From: Fistularia commersonii
Taxonomy: Eukaryota > Chordata > Actinopteri > Syngnathiformes > Fistulariidae
Assembly (NCBI GenBank): GCA_037954325.1
Contig: JBBMNZ010000001.1
Span: 9,798,258-9,862,257 of the forward strand
DNA length: 64,000 bases
Direction: 5' to 3'
Below are positions 24,383 to 35,349 of this stretch, in pieces (position 1 is the stretch's first letter; each line of letters opens with the position of its first letter). The translations under genes were made by a program, and so were the position numbers. The notes beneath the pieces are model-generated. The model worked only from the letters and a program-made list of their open reading frames with translations. It was not told where the DNA came from and made no database searches.

Positions 24383-24567
24383 AGAATGGTGGTCTGAGGA
24401 GAGACTGTTGGTACTGTTTCCAGATTAAGATGCATACATCTCACGGTGGTTCGGAAACATAAACAGCGACTCGGACAGCAACATACTAAATGTGGTCCGG
24501 TAGAGAGCAATAAGAAACCCACGACGATTAGACACGGAGAGACGAGCTGGGCAGTCCGCAGCGCCAT
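24383..24567 (-). CDS. pxdn: peroxidasin (pxdn) exon 1: start codon, signal peptide and LRR N-terminal cap
   Basis: First coding exon of peroxidasin, a secreted haem peroxidase that makes sulfilimine cross-links in collagen IV of basement membranes (established for the family). The translation opens with a hydrophobic signal peptide of roughly 30 residues, then the cysteine cap CPSRCLCFRTTVRCMH and the run PQTTIL, which lead into the first LRR as in vertebrate PXDN. I chose the ATG at 24,567-24,565 because it gives a normal-length signal peptide and has purines at -3 and +4. An in-frame ATG at 24,651 would add 28 non-hydrophobic residues. The exon stops after the first two bases of a Leu codon at a gtaagt donor (24,382-24,381). 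Intron 1 is about 16.9 kb and resumes at 7,458. Confidence 0.95.
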
Positions 24568-24720
24568 TGCTATCAGTACGCGAGCAGAGCAGAGACCGCC
24601 AGCTGCCTGTCTCACTAACTGACGGCGGGTTCGTCCCACCAGTAGACACACATGCGCGCTCGCGCGCGCGCGCGGAAACAGATATTTAGGCCAGTGTTAT
24701 ATTATGCCAGAACAACATTT
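24568..24720 (-). promoter_or_regulatory. pxdn: putative pxdn 5' UTR / proximal promoter with CpG-rich tract
   Basis: The 90 bases directly before the chosen ATG are GC-rich for this AT-rich neighbourhood, and 24,659-24,675 is an almost pure CG dinucleotide run. CpG-rich DNA at exon 1 fits a vertebrate promoter. I see no convincing TATA box and cannot place the transcription start. The assignment is inferred from position and composition only. Confidence 0.45.
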
Positions 24721-25671
24721 TACTGTATCTAATTCGTAACAATTTAGTTCATGCCAACGGCGAAAAGCTGACAAACCCTTCAAGTAAACGCGTTAGAATG
24801 CGGTAATAACTTGTCACCTGAGGAAATTGGAAACGTTAATCCTTGGAAGCATTCATATTTACAGAGCTTTGCTCATGAGATGATTGAACTTCTTAATATC
24901 TTGTATTTATTGATTGAATTGGGGGTATTGTGAACAACTAAGCAGCTGGTGATTTGATCGCATTTGTCAATGCCCCTCAAGTATGTAATATTGAAAGCTA
25001 TATTACTCCACCAGCAGGTTAAATACTGGGGGTCCTTTAGCTTTGTCTACGGAAACTAGCAATTATTAACATTAAATCACGTCTTGACAGGGTACATTAG
25101 TGGCACTTTAAGAATACTTTTCAAAAGCATATAAGAGCTGTTTTTTTGTTTGTTTGTATATTTTTTTAAGTAAGTGCACTTAAAAAGGGAAATTTGAGAG
25201 CTACACCAAGGCAAGGCAGCTAGCACTCAACCTTTTCGCTCCTTAAAGCCCTTTCAAGTGTTTTTTCAAGGCCCGACAATATTGCCTTTGCTTTGTTTTT
25301 TTATGGTTTCCTTTATCGTATGTGGTTATTTGTTTTGAGTAACTGAACTTTTTAGAAAGTTCTTTCTCTTGGCAAATTACAGTATACTGAATAGTGACCA
25401 TCAGACAAAGTAGTTGGCTGATGGCTGACCCATCACAAGTATCCAGTCGAACATAACACACTTATGAAACTACCGCAACGATTCAACATATGACCCCATC
25501 TCATTACCACTATTTGACTATGGGTAAACAATTAGTTATTTCTCAAACTGTCGTAAGCTGAGCCGCAATTACAATTTGTCGCTATTCATTTGAGTCTGCT
25601 GACATCTTCTGGCCTAACTCCAGAATTGGAATTGGATGTGCTCATAGAGTATAACCTTCACAATATTTCCA
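24721..25671. other. upstream flank of pxdn, unique
   Basis: No recognisable gene or transposon. AT-rich with a T-rich tract near 25,140. Confidence 0.5.
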
Positions 25672-25672
25672 T

Positions 25673-26020
25673 CAATCCTTCCATTCTCTACTGCTTATCC
25701 TACAGTTTGAGTTACAGGGATGCTGGAGCCTATCCCAGCTGCCATCGAGCCAGAGGCATTGTACACCCTGGACATGGTGCCAGTCAATCACAGAGCCTCA
25801 TAAAGCGACCAACAACCATTCACTCTCTCATTCACACACATTCCTATTTTTTTCCAATTATCTTCTGCATGATTTTTGACTGTGGGAGGAAACCAGAGAA
25901 AGTCCACACAGACATGGGGAAAGCATGGAAACTCCACACAGAGAGGCACCCTGTCTGAACTGAGCCAAGGTCCTCCATGCTGTGAGGAAGAAGCACTATT
26001 TGCTGTGCCACCATGCCACC
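25673..26020 (+). repeat. abundant teleost interspersed repeat, copy 4
   Basis: Nearly complete. It runs from the TCCATTCTCTACTGCTTATC-type start through TGGAGCCTATCCCAGCTGCC to GCTGTGCCACCATGCCACC. Confidence 0.87.
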
Positions 26021-26088
26021 CCTCACATCTTTAATACATCCAAAATGTTTAAACTTTTAATAATTCAAACTGTATTTGTTACTATTTT

Positions 26089-26090
<2 letters not shown>

Positions 26091-26151
<61 letters not shown>
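26091..26151. repeat. GT microsatellite
   Basis: About 30 GT units directly downstream of the teleost repeat. Confidence 0.97.
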
Positions 26152-26155
<4 letters not shown>

Positions 26156-26159
26156 AACT

Positions 26160-27580
26160 GTTTGACACTATAGTAACATGGAATGAATTCCAAAACATTT
26201 ATACTAAGAATGTGTTATACAATCAAGGTGCAAAACAAAAACAAAAGAAGAACAAAAAAAAAAAAAAACACTGTAAAACTGTACATGTAAAAATGACAAT
26301 GTTATTTACAATCAAGCTAAAATATTAAATAAATCGGACTATTTTCATGCTTAGTGAAATGTTGTTATGATGCATAGTGCAAATATTTTAAAGCGGCAGT
26401 AACAGTTTGTTGAAGTTATGTATCCTTTTGACTGGATAACACAGTTTAGAGGCTACAGTGACTAGACTTTCTTTGGCTGCAACACATTGTAACACACACT
26501 GAGACATTTGAGTCTTTGAAACAAGTATTTTCATCCATTTACTTCATTACAGCCATGTACAAGTTTCAATCTTCATCAGCTCCAGAGACCCCCCAAAATA
26601 TAAAGCAAAAAAAAAATACATCTGAGAGTTTTCAGTTGTAAAGAGCCAAGGTGAAGAGTCACCACACCATACAGCAACTCATTAAATTTTGTGTGATCTT
26701 CACGTCAAAGATCTTATTCTTCAACTAAAATCATGGTAGCTCTTCCCCCTTGGTGCGGTGGGAAGCTGTACAATCAGTGATCTTAGTCATTAATTCGTGG
26801 AATGCTTACAAGTTTTACATATCGGGGTCACAGCTAATCATTGGTTACTTCCCAGTAAACAATACTTTGTTTTGAAGTGTTTCCAACTAAGGCAAGCATG
26901 TCCAATGTCCTGCCCCAAACCAATTGTAGCCTGTGGTCAGACAGGACTGCCAAACAGAATAAATCACGAAGGAGTCCAAATAATATATATATATATTTTT
27001 AACATTCAATTTTTAAATTGAACTTTGATTTGCATAATTCAAAGTTAGTCATGCTTGAAAGGGACAAAGGTTCATATTATAGTTACCTCCATGGAATGCT
27101 CGTAATTTCATATAAATCTATGAGTATTTATTTTATCTGACTCCAATAACAAGACAAAGTCGGCTTTGTTTTGGTTTGTTTGTTTTTTCCTTTTTTTCCC
27201 CACACCAACTTTTAAAAATAACAGTGACAATAAAAATGAAATTGTCATAGAAATGATTAAATTTAGCCCTCTTTTCAAAGAAGTTTGGAAGACCCTGCTC
27301 CTCAGCATGTTATATGCATTCTATGTCCCAAACCAGTGCAAGGACTGAGTCTTTGTTTACCCAAGCTTCATCCTCCAACCATACTACTGTACTGATTAAA
27401 CTCCTCCCCTTTCCAATCCATGTTGGGATACAGCCATTGTTTCTCTAGGTGCTATGGAGTACATACTTCTCACATTCACTATTTGCTTCATTAATTTACA
27501 AAACGTGTGCTGTCATAGCAATTGGGCCATAGTTTCCAGGCCTGATTGTGTCTATTCCGGGTTTTGTTGAATTAATATTG
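26160..27580. other. intergenic, mostly unique
   Basis: No gene seen. It contains an A-rich tract at 26,245-26,270. A CATGTCCAATGTCCTGCCCC stretch near 26,898 could be a transposon end, but I could not pair it. Confidence 0.4.
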
Positions 27581-27584
27581 CTTT

Positions 27585-27966
27585 ATGAAGCCTCAGGGCG
27601 GCACAGGCCGGTGTCTCCCTGAGCCAGCCTCAGGGGGACATGGGCCACTGTTTCCCTGAGCCAGGCTAAGCCTGGATAAATGCAGAGGGGTGTGTCAGGA
27701 AAGACATTTGTCGTAAAACTTTTGCCAAAACCAAATATCCGAATCAAACCTAACAATCCCATACGGGATCAGTCGAGGCCTGGGTTAACAACGACCACCA
27801 TTGGTACCGATGACCTACAGCAGGGGTCTCAGACTTGCGACCTGCGGGCCAATTGCAGTTCACAGGATGGTAGTTTGTGGCCCCCGCCTTTATGGCACTT
27901 TACACTGTAAAGCGTAAGGGTGTGAGAGAGTGGTAATGGGTGCAGAAGTCAATGGACATGTTGGTG
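27585..27966 (+). mobile_element. RTE-like LINE 5' end with two leader monomers
   Basis: The leader unit CCTCAGGGCGGCACAGGCCG with GTGTCTCCCTGAGCC is followed at once by a second diverged unit (CTCAGGGGGACATGGG, GTTTCCCTGAGCC), then the GCCTGGATAAATGCAGAGG block. It is interrupted by a hAT-like MITE fragment at 27,822-27,905. A scrap of endonuclease (GTGCAGAAGTCAATGGACAT) follows, and at 27,967 it meets an inverted LINE piece. Confidence 0.8.
27822..27905. mobile_element. hAT-like MITE fragment
   Basis: It begins CAGGGGTCTCAGACTTGCG and continues CCTGCGGGCCAATTGCAG, which resembles a common hAT MITE terminus. The right end is not clear. Confidence 0.5.
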
Positions 27967-28405
27967 CAGACACCCTGTCGTATGCTTTTTCTAGGTCTAC
28001 AAAAGTGCAATGCAGCTACTTCTGACCTTCTCTGTACTTCTCTATTAGCATTTTCAAAGCAAATACTGCATCTGTAGTACTCTTTCTAGGCATGAAGCCA
28101 TGCTGCGGTTCACAAATGCTGACTTCTGCTCTCAGTCTATTTTCCACTCTTTCCTGTAACTTCATTGTATGGCTCATAGACTTTATCACTCTATCTTTAC
28201 GGCAATTCTGCACATCCCCCTTATCCTTAAAAATGGGCATCATCATACTTCTTCTCCATTCCCCAGGCATCTTCTCACTTACTAAGATCCTGTTGAGTAA
28301 TCTAGTTAGAAACTACTACTACTAGTTGGAAACTACTACTACTGCCTCCCCTAGACACTTCCATACCTCCACGGGTATATCATCAGGACACTCCTCATCC
28401 TCTTC
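27967..28405 (-). mobile_element. RTE-like LINE reverse-transcriptase fragment, inverted
   Basis: On the minus strand it reads VEVWKCLGEAVVVVSN, then PGEWRRSMMMPIFKDKGDVQ, SHTMKLQERVENRLRAEVSI and PQHGFMPRKSTTDAVFALKM. It shares a private duplication (GTAGTAGTTTCCAACTAG and a near copy) with the plus-strand fragment at 11,341-11,760, so the two come from one subfamily or one duplication. Confidence 0.85.
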
Positions 28406-29460
28406 AATACTGCTGAAGGAGGCAAGTGGTGCAACGCTCAAAACCTGTACTTGTGACTGCAACTGGTGAGATGGAAGAGAGGAGCCCGGACTATTGCCAC
28501 TAGATGTCCTCATTTTCACCTGTTTCGTTGTTGCTGATTTATATATAGGGTACCTGTTTCTTTAAGCCACAGCGTTGTCGTCATCACATGTGACTGATTG
28601 GCAACAATCGTCCGTATCTGAGTTTCTGAGCACCGCACCAACAACTTCAAGATGTGTGGCAGATTTGTTTAGTTTTTGTCACAATCTTCAATGGACTGTT
28701 CAATTGTCTCTTGAGTGTCCAAGCCTGTAGTGATCTACCATTCACGGACAAGTGGCAGTTTGTGTGGAGTTTCGTCGGAGTATTTTTGTTTGTTTGTTTT
28801 GTAGCTGTGTTAATACTCGAGCTACCTTCACCTGGGTATATTGCTGTTTGACGTCGCCCCGACGTCGCCCTCGCTCGGCTGTGAGCTTGGGCGACGTCGG
28901 GGTTTCCAGCTAGACGGCTGGCACGGTTTCTTTTTTCAGTGGCTCGCCCTGTGTTCCGGCATTGGGCTGGGTTTCCAGTGCGTGTCCTCCCTACTATCGA
29001 TGGAGATTCTGTGCATCGCACTTTGTGGTATATCGCCATTCTTCCTGTCCTTGTCCCGGACTACTCAGCGACGTTTTTCTTTTCACTCGTGTCTACAGTA
29101 TCCTCTGTATGTCCAGATAGTCCACTGACCCCAACATGTGGGGCTATCTGCTGTTGGCAAGCAACTGTTTTTTTCACCGCTATATTTTTTTGTAAAATAG
29201 TTGGGGGCGCTAGCAGGGAGCCCCAACACCCGGTCGAGGGGTATCGGCGGGCCAGTCACACCACTGGTGGTTGTTCATCACATGTGTGTGTGTGTGTGCG
29301 CTTCACGTGTGGCCCTCCTGGCTGTCTTCCGGTGGCGAGCCCCTCTCCTGTTATGTGTGGTGGTCCATCCGCCTGTATGTCCTCCCCAGCCAGTGTTTTG
29401 AGTGCCATTTTAGACTATTTACTGGATAAATTAATAAAAGTTTAATTGTTCCTCTAAAAC
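28406..29460. other. unclassified GC-rich repeat-like block
   Basis: It contains a perfect 14-bp inverted repeat (28,857-28,870 and 28,889-28,902) and a TTGGGGGCGCTAGCAGGGAG stretch near 29,200. An AATAAAAG signal at about 29,430 looks like an LTR R/U5 region. The open frames here (for example 28,939-29,445) resemble nothing I know. Probably a retroelement remnant. Confidence 0.35.
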
Positions 29461-29717
29461 CTGTCTCTGTCCATCCTTGGCAGATCTTGTGCGCTTTGCA
29501 TAAGTGGAATGAGCTCCTTTTCTAAGGGTGTGTGTGTGTGTGTGTATGTATATGTGTGTACCTTCTCCTTTTGACTTTTCTTGAACTGTAATTCAAAGGG
29601 ATAAAAATAGGTTGGCGAGCAAAATCTGCAAAGTGTCCTTATTTTATTTACTTGGGTTGATGTAAAGAGAAGCATTTGGCCCATTATGAGGTTCACTTTA
29701 GTGTAAGCATGAAAATA

Positions 29718-32258
29718 GTCTCCTTTCGGCTCTTCTCTTCAGGAGTCGCCACAAAGGACAACCTTCTCCATTGAACCCTATTCTCTGTATCCTCCTCTCA
29801 CACCAACTACCTTCATATCCTCTTTCTCTACGTCCATAAATCTTCTCTTTGTTCTTCCTCGAGACATCCTGCCTGGAAGCTCCAATTCCAGCATCTGTCT
29901 ATCGATATATTCACTATCCCTCCTTTGTACATGACTGAACCACCTTCTCTCCAAAACATCCAACATCTTCCTCTGATAGACTCATTCGGGATCCTATCCA
30001 TCCTGGTCACTCCCAAAGATAACCTTTGTATCTTCATCTCTGCAATCTCAAGCTCTGCCTCCTGTCTTTTCATCATTGTAAGTGTTTCAAGGCCATACAG
30101 CATCGCTGGTCTCACCACTGTCTTGTACACCTTTCCTTTCATTCTGGCTGGTAGTCTTCTATTGCATAGTACCGCTGACACTTTTCTCCACCCATTCAAA
30201 CCTGCTTGAACCTGTCTCGTCACCTCTTATCCACACTCTGTTGCTCTGGACTGTTGACCCAAAGAACCTGAAATCCTCCAACTTCTTGATCTTCACTGCT
30301 TGTAGCCTCACCATTCCACCCGAGGTCCTCTCATTCACACACATATACTCTTGTCTTGCTGGGACTAACTTTCATTCTCCTTTACAGCGCATACCTCCGC
30401 CTCTCTAGATTTTCCTTAACCTGTTCTCTGCTCTCACTGCAGATCCCAGTGTCATCTGCAAACATCATGGTCCATGGAGATTCCTGTCTAACTTATCTGG
30501 TTGTATGTCCATCACCACTTCAAACAAGAAGGAGCTCAGAGCTGATCACTGATGGAGTCTCACCTCCACTTCGAACTTCTCTTACCCCTACAGCACACCC
30601 CACCACTGTCTCACAGCTTGCATACATGTCCTGCACCAGTCTAACATACTTCTCTTCCATTCCAGATTTCCTCATACAATACCACAGCTCTTCTCTTGGC
30701 ACCCTGTCATGCTTTTTCTAGGTTTACAAAAACACAATGCAGCTCCCTCTGGCCTTCTCTGTACTTCTCTATTAGCATTCTCTAAGCAAATACTGCATCT
30801 GTAGTACTCTTTCTAGGCATGAAGCCATACTGCGGTTCACAAATGCTGACTTCTGCTCTCAGTCTATTTTCCACTACTCTTTCTCGTAACTTCATTGTAT
30901 GGCTCATAGACTTTATCCCTCTATTGTTGCCTAACTCTTATAAAATGCTTAATTTTAAAAGTGGCTACCATCACACTTCATCTCCATTCTTCAGTATCAC
31001 AATCCAAGATCCTGTTGAATAATCTAGTCAGAAAGCCTACTGGTGCCTCTCCTAGACACTTCCACACCTCCACAGGTATATCATCAGGACCAACTGCCTT
31101 TTCACTCTTCATCCTCTTCAATACCTTCCTCACTTGATTTTCCACATTCATCAGCTCTTCAAAGTACCCTTTCCATCATCCCATTACTCTTCTAGCATGT
31201 GTCAATACTTTTACCTCTCTATCCGTAATCACCCAGAACTGTTGTACATCCTTTCCATCTTTATTTCTCTGTTTTGCCACCCTGAATGGATAATTCTTTC
31301 TCTCCTTACTGTCCCACCGAGCATACAAGTCACGGTAGGCCCTTTGTTTTGCCTTTGCTACCTCTATCTTTACCTTACGTTGTATCTCCCTTTACTCCTG
31401 TCTATTCTCTTCAGTCTTCTTAGCATCCCACTTCTTCTTTTGCTAACCACTTTCTCTGTATATACTCCTGCACTTCCTCATTCCACCATCAAGTCTCCTC
31501 ATCTACTTTCCTTTCACACTTGGATGTCACGCCAAGTACTCTCCTACCTGTCTCCCTGATAACACTAGCTGTTGTTCAATCATCTGGAAGCTTTCCCAGA
31601 CCACCTAGAGCCTTTCTCAACTCCTCCCTGAAAACAATACAACAGTCCTCCCTTTTCGGCTTCCACCACTAGCCACTAACAACATTGAGCATCACACCGT
31701 CTTCTTCTTCTTCTCCTACCTTCAATTTCCAGATTCAGACTCATAAGTCTATCTGACGTTAATTACAACTCCAGAACATTCCTAACAAACTCCTCCTTCA
31801 AGATAACTCCTTCTCCATTTCTCTTCTTGTCAGTACCATGATAGTACAACATAAAAGCCTGCTCCTAAGCTTCTAGCTTCACTTCCTGCTACCTTACGGC
31901 TACCCACCCATAAGGTTAGGGTTAGGGTTAGGGTACCGTAAGGTAGCCTTACTACCTTATCCTCTGGTCTCCTGGACACACAGTATATCCACCTTCCTTC
32001 TCTGCATCATGTCGACCAACCCTCTACCTTTCCCTGTCATAGTCCTAATATTTAAAGTCCCTACTCTCAGTCCTAGACACTTGCCTTCTCTCTTCTCTCT
32101 CTGTTTCCAAACACGCTTTCCTCCTCTCCTTGTTTGACCTACAGTAGCCCAGTTTCCATTGGTTCCCTGTAGGTCATCGGTACCAATGGTGGTCATTGTT
32201 AACGCTCTACCGATCCAGTTTGATCTGGGGCCTCGACCACTCTGGTTTAATCTGGACA
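29718..32258 (-). mobile_element. RTE-like LINE, near full-length decayed copy 3
   Basis: Minus strand from the leader (complement of CCTGTAGGTCATCGGTACC near 32,170) through LGLRVGTLNIRTMTGKGRGL and VDMMQRRKVDILCVQETRG (endonuclease start), the RT region with an intact FADD motif near 30,445, and the C-terminal HVQRRDSEYIDRQMLELELP. It ends at the short tail near 29,718. Several stops and frameshifts occur. It carries an 18-bp telomere-type repeat inside the endonuclease part. Confidence 0.88.
31889..31946. repeat. interstitial telomeric repeat flanked by an inverted repeat
   Basis: (TTAGGG)3 at 31,916-31,933. The flanks CTACCTTACGG (31,889-31,899) and CCGTAAGGTAG (31,936-31,946) are exact reverse complements. 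It lies in LINE copy 3, where related copies lack the whole insertion. Confidence 0.9.
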
Positions 32259-32259
32259 T

Positions 32260-32280
32260 ACATACATATGTATGCACATA

Positions 32281-32329
<49 letters not shown>

Positions 32330-32357
32330 GTGTGTATGTATATATGTACACACAAAA

Positions 32358-32414
<57 letters not shown>

Positions 32415-32418
32415 TACA

Positions 32419-32455
<37 letters not shown>

Positions 32456-32480
32456 GTGTGAGTGGTTGTGTGTATATGTG
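32260..32480. repeat. compound GT / CA / TA microsatellite
   Basis: GT run 32,287-32,335, CA run about 32,352-32,380, then TA runs to 32,450. The many overlapping open frames (VCVCV, HTHTH, IYIYI) are artefacts of the repeat. Confidence 0.97.
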
Positions 32481-32488
32481 TATATATA

Positions 32489-32788
32489 CCGTAAATTCTG
32501 GACGATAAGCCGTGACTTTCTTTCATACGCTTTGAACACTATGGCTTAAACAACGATGTGGCTAATTTATGTAGTTTTTTTGGGGGGGCTAACGAGCTTC
32601 ATGCCGCAAAAACATGTATCCCCATCACATCGGACTGATGAAATGACCGGGAAATTCTGAGGCCGTTAAACTCTGGCACTGAAGAAGACGACTTTGACAG
32701 TTTTAGCGCGCAGGAGGAAGCCCAAGATAGCAATCAGTTAGCCGGTGCGGCTTATATTGAGGTGCACTCAATAGTCCGGAAATTACGG
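32489..32788. mobile_element. pogo-like MITE
   Basis: 300-bp element beginning CCGTAAATTCTGGAC and ending GTCCGGAAATTACGG. The ends are inverted with two mismatches. The internal GATAAGCCG and CGGCTTATA motifs also pair. It is preceded by TA, the Tc1/mariner target. Its ends resemble those of the larger pogo-like element at 14.35 kb. Confidence 0.82.
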
Positions 32789-32943
32789 CATATACAAACA
32801 TATATATGTGTGTGTATACAAACCTATATATATATTTATATGTATATATATGTACGTGTATATATATCTGCACATATATATATATACATACAAACCCACA
32901 TAAATATATATACATATACACACACATTTATATATATATATGT

Positions 32944-33920
32944 GGCTGCGTTTGCCTTGGTATACCATAACTTCTTCCTCACTGATGACAAGGTGTGTGC
33001 ACGACCAGCATTGCCCAGGCCTTGAACATGTTTGAAGATGAGCGCTGCGAGGTGCTGCTCTTTGCAGAAGATAATGGGATGTTTGGACTCTTTAGGCATT
33101 GCTCCCCTGCTCAGCCTCCCTCCAGCTCTTAATGATCAATCCACTAAGACTGGGACAAGTCTGTATATGAGCTGTGGCGAGTCACTGCTGCCTTTGAGGA
33201 GGATGGTGCAGCAATCTCATCCCTGAACTGCTGCTGCGGGCAATAGCAAATGACTGTAGCCTCTGTCTCCTGCAGCTCATCTACTGTAAGGATGCTACTC
33301 GTGGGTGTTGCAGTGAAACTTTGGCCATCAGTTGCACTTGACTGGATTGTCACAGGCCCGTTCAGTTATTTTCTCCAGCAAGATGGCCTTCAAACGGAGA
33401 AAACAAGCTGCTGCCCTCTTGAGACAGTCAGAAAAGTAATTAATGAACTGGTCAGTTGGTGTAACAGCATCACACGCTGATGGCATTTGTGGCTCCGTCT
33501 CTGTTCACCTCTTGGTCATCAGCACTCAGGGAAATATCAAAGATATTATTAGGACAGTCCTCTTCATGTCCCATTAGCATGGCTCTTACTCGGATAGTTG
33601 AGATCCTGTTTGCCACGAATGTGTGAAACTTCCCATCCTCATTCTTGATGTATTTGAGGACTGAGGTACTGTCTCTCCAAAAGAAAGAATCCACTTCCAA
33701 ATGTCCACTTCAGTTCTTCCAGCCTTGTGTCCATCTGTACAGCAAGAACTGCTGCAGTCAGATCAAGCTGGGGAATAGTCACTGCCTTCAGTGGTGTAAC
33801 TCTGGCCTTGCCAAGAAGAAAGGACACCTGAACTTGACTTTGCTAATTCAACACCCTCAGGTATGTCACGGTTCCATTTCAAGCTTTGCTGGCGTCAGCA
33901 AAGTGATGTAGTAGACCGTA
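32944..33920 (-). mobile_element. BEL/Pao retrotransposon pol fragment (RNase H to integrase N-terminus)
   Basis: Minus-strand reading in order: SFADASKAWNGTVTYLRV and SFLLGKARVTPLKAVTIPQL with LDLTAAVLAV (RNase H part), then RDSTSVLKYIKNEDGKFHTF and VANRISTIR, then a TVDELQETEATVICYC linker. Last comes MPKESKHPIIF..HLAALIFKH, the integrase zinc-binding region. These are hallmark BEL/Pao motifs. There are several frameshifts, and no LTRs are recognised nearby. Confidence 0.8.
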
Positions 33921-34189
33921 TTGCTGCTTCTGTGTATGTCGCTATTAAAAAAAAAAACTTTTTATGAACTCCATTTCCATAGTTTAGCTGATGTGTATAA
34001 TGTTTTTCATCAACAACTGCTATATGTTTCTTGTGCTGAGCGATCATAACACAACTGCGAAGAGACATTAAGTGAGGCACGCAGTAACGCTGCCTCCTGG
34101 TAGGATCCCAGGGATCCCTCTTACTACTCGGCTACAGAATAATATAATTAGCAATAGCAAGCTACAGTAAACAGTTAGCAAGTCAAGTG

Positions 34190-34380
34190 CAGCCATCCAG
34201 TTATTTTTTTCCTGATCTCATAGGGCTGTATAGCTCACAAATGGTGAGGGATGAATGTAAATCTCCTGGGCAGCTTCTCGACTTTTTGGCCCAGAAGGAT
34301 CTCATTCAAACTGTCCCTGAGGTGACAAAATTGCTCCGGCTGGTGGTCACTGTTCCAGCTACGACAGCATCGGTCATTCT
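34190..34380 (+). mobile_element. hAT transposase C-terminal (dimerisation) fragment
   Basis: The plus-strand frame reads QLLDFLAQKDLIQTVPEVTK then LLRLVVTVPATTASV, which fits the hAT dimerisation-domain signature (..L..IALTIPVTTASVERSFS). It is truncated at the TTASV position, where a GC-rich repeat begins at 34,381. Confidence 0.65.
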
Positions 34381-34887
34381 TGTCACGGGACGGGGGCGGA
34401 CTCGGGCAGGGAACCACACCACCAAGGCTGAAATCAGGTCGGAACTCTTTATTTAGGCAGGGCAAGATGAGGGGGACATGGTGGGCCGAGCTACAGGGTA
34501 AGGTCAAGGGTCACACACAAGCAGGGTCTCTGGCAAAGTCACAGGAAGGGTCCCACAATCCTCCAGCCCTAGGACCTCCTGTCTCTCCTTCCTCCTCTCG
34601 AGCCCTCTCGACTTCCTCGGCCAACATGGACTCGGGGAGCCCACCACCGGGGCCCAGTCTCAGTCCTGCAGTGAATCTGCGAGGCTGCAGAGATGACCAA
34701 GGCCGCCGAGACAACCACCCCGTTCCCGCTTTCATCCAAGGGGAGAGCGTCAGCATCCTGTCCCACACCCACCCAGGCTGGCTCCGTGGGGCGCCGGGAG
34801 GTGCCCGTTGAGGGGGGGGTACTCTCAGGATCTCCTCTCGGCAGCCGAGAGGAGACACGGCTGGGTCCAATTGACAATCAGCGCCGC
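34381..34887. mobile_element. GC-rich LTR-like repeat
   Basis: It begins TGTCACGGGACGGGGGCGG. On the minus strand it contains AATAAAGAGTTCC plus CTGATTTCAGCCTTGG, which recalls the end of the GC-rich insert at 9.6 kb. Its right part (GGCTGGGTCCAATTGACAAT, GCCGCTAATCA) recalls that insert's start, but in the other relative orientation. It probably contains pieces of one repeat family rearranged. No coding capacity is supported. Confidence 0.4.
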
Positions 34888-35240
34888 TAATCACCCAGCA
34901 TTCAACACCACTACCGGACATTATGAGAATCTCATAATGCCATTTGGCCTCACCAATGCCCCTGCCGTCTTCCAGGTATTGATAAATGATGTGCTCCGTG
35001 ACATGCTCAACCGATATGTCTTTGTGTATCTAGATGATATACTCATCTTCTCCCGGTCCAAAGAGCAACACATTCACCATGTACAGTCTGTCCTCCAGCG
35101 CCTCCTAGAGAACTCCCTATATGTAAAGGCTGAAAAGTGCAAGTTCCATGTCTCTTCAGTGTCTTTTCTGGGTAACATTGTGGCACAAGGGAACACCCAG
35201 ATGGACCCAGCCAAGGTCTCAGCTGTCACCTCCTGCAGTC
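34888..35240 (+). mobile_element. Ty3/Gypsy reverse-transcriptase fragment
   Basis: The open frame reads TTTGHYENLIMPFGLTNAPA, VFQ..INDVLRDMLNRYVFVY, LDDILIFSRS and HHVQSVLQRLLENSLYVKAE. This is the Gypsy RT core with the YLDD catalytic motif intact, followed by CKFHVSSVSFLGNIV. It starts abruptly after the GC-rich repeat and loses similarity near 35,240. No protease, RNase H or integrase is present. Confidence 0.9.
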
Positions 35241-35349
35241 TAGTAAAGGAGATCAAGGTGACTAGCGCCAGAGAAGTCCTGGTCTACCGAGACTCATCTG
35301 ACACCAAGGTCTCTCCGGCAGGGGTAGAGGTCAGAATGAGTAAGAAATG

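Noticed and set aside
31916..31933. A chromosome end or telomere
   Set aside because: Only three units, embedded in a LINE with normal sequence on both sides.
32159..32549. Open frames of 78-189 codons over the GT/CA/TA tract
   Set aside because: They consist of VCVCV, HTHTH and IYIYI strings from microsatellites. The C-terminal part of the longest one is the LINE endonuclease start.
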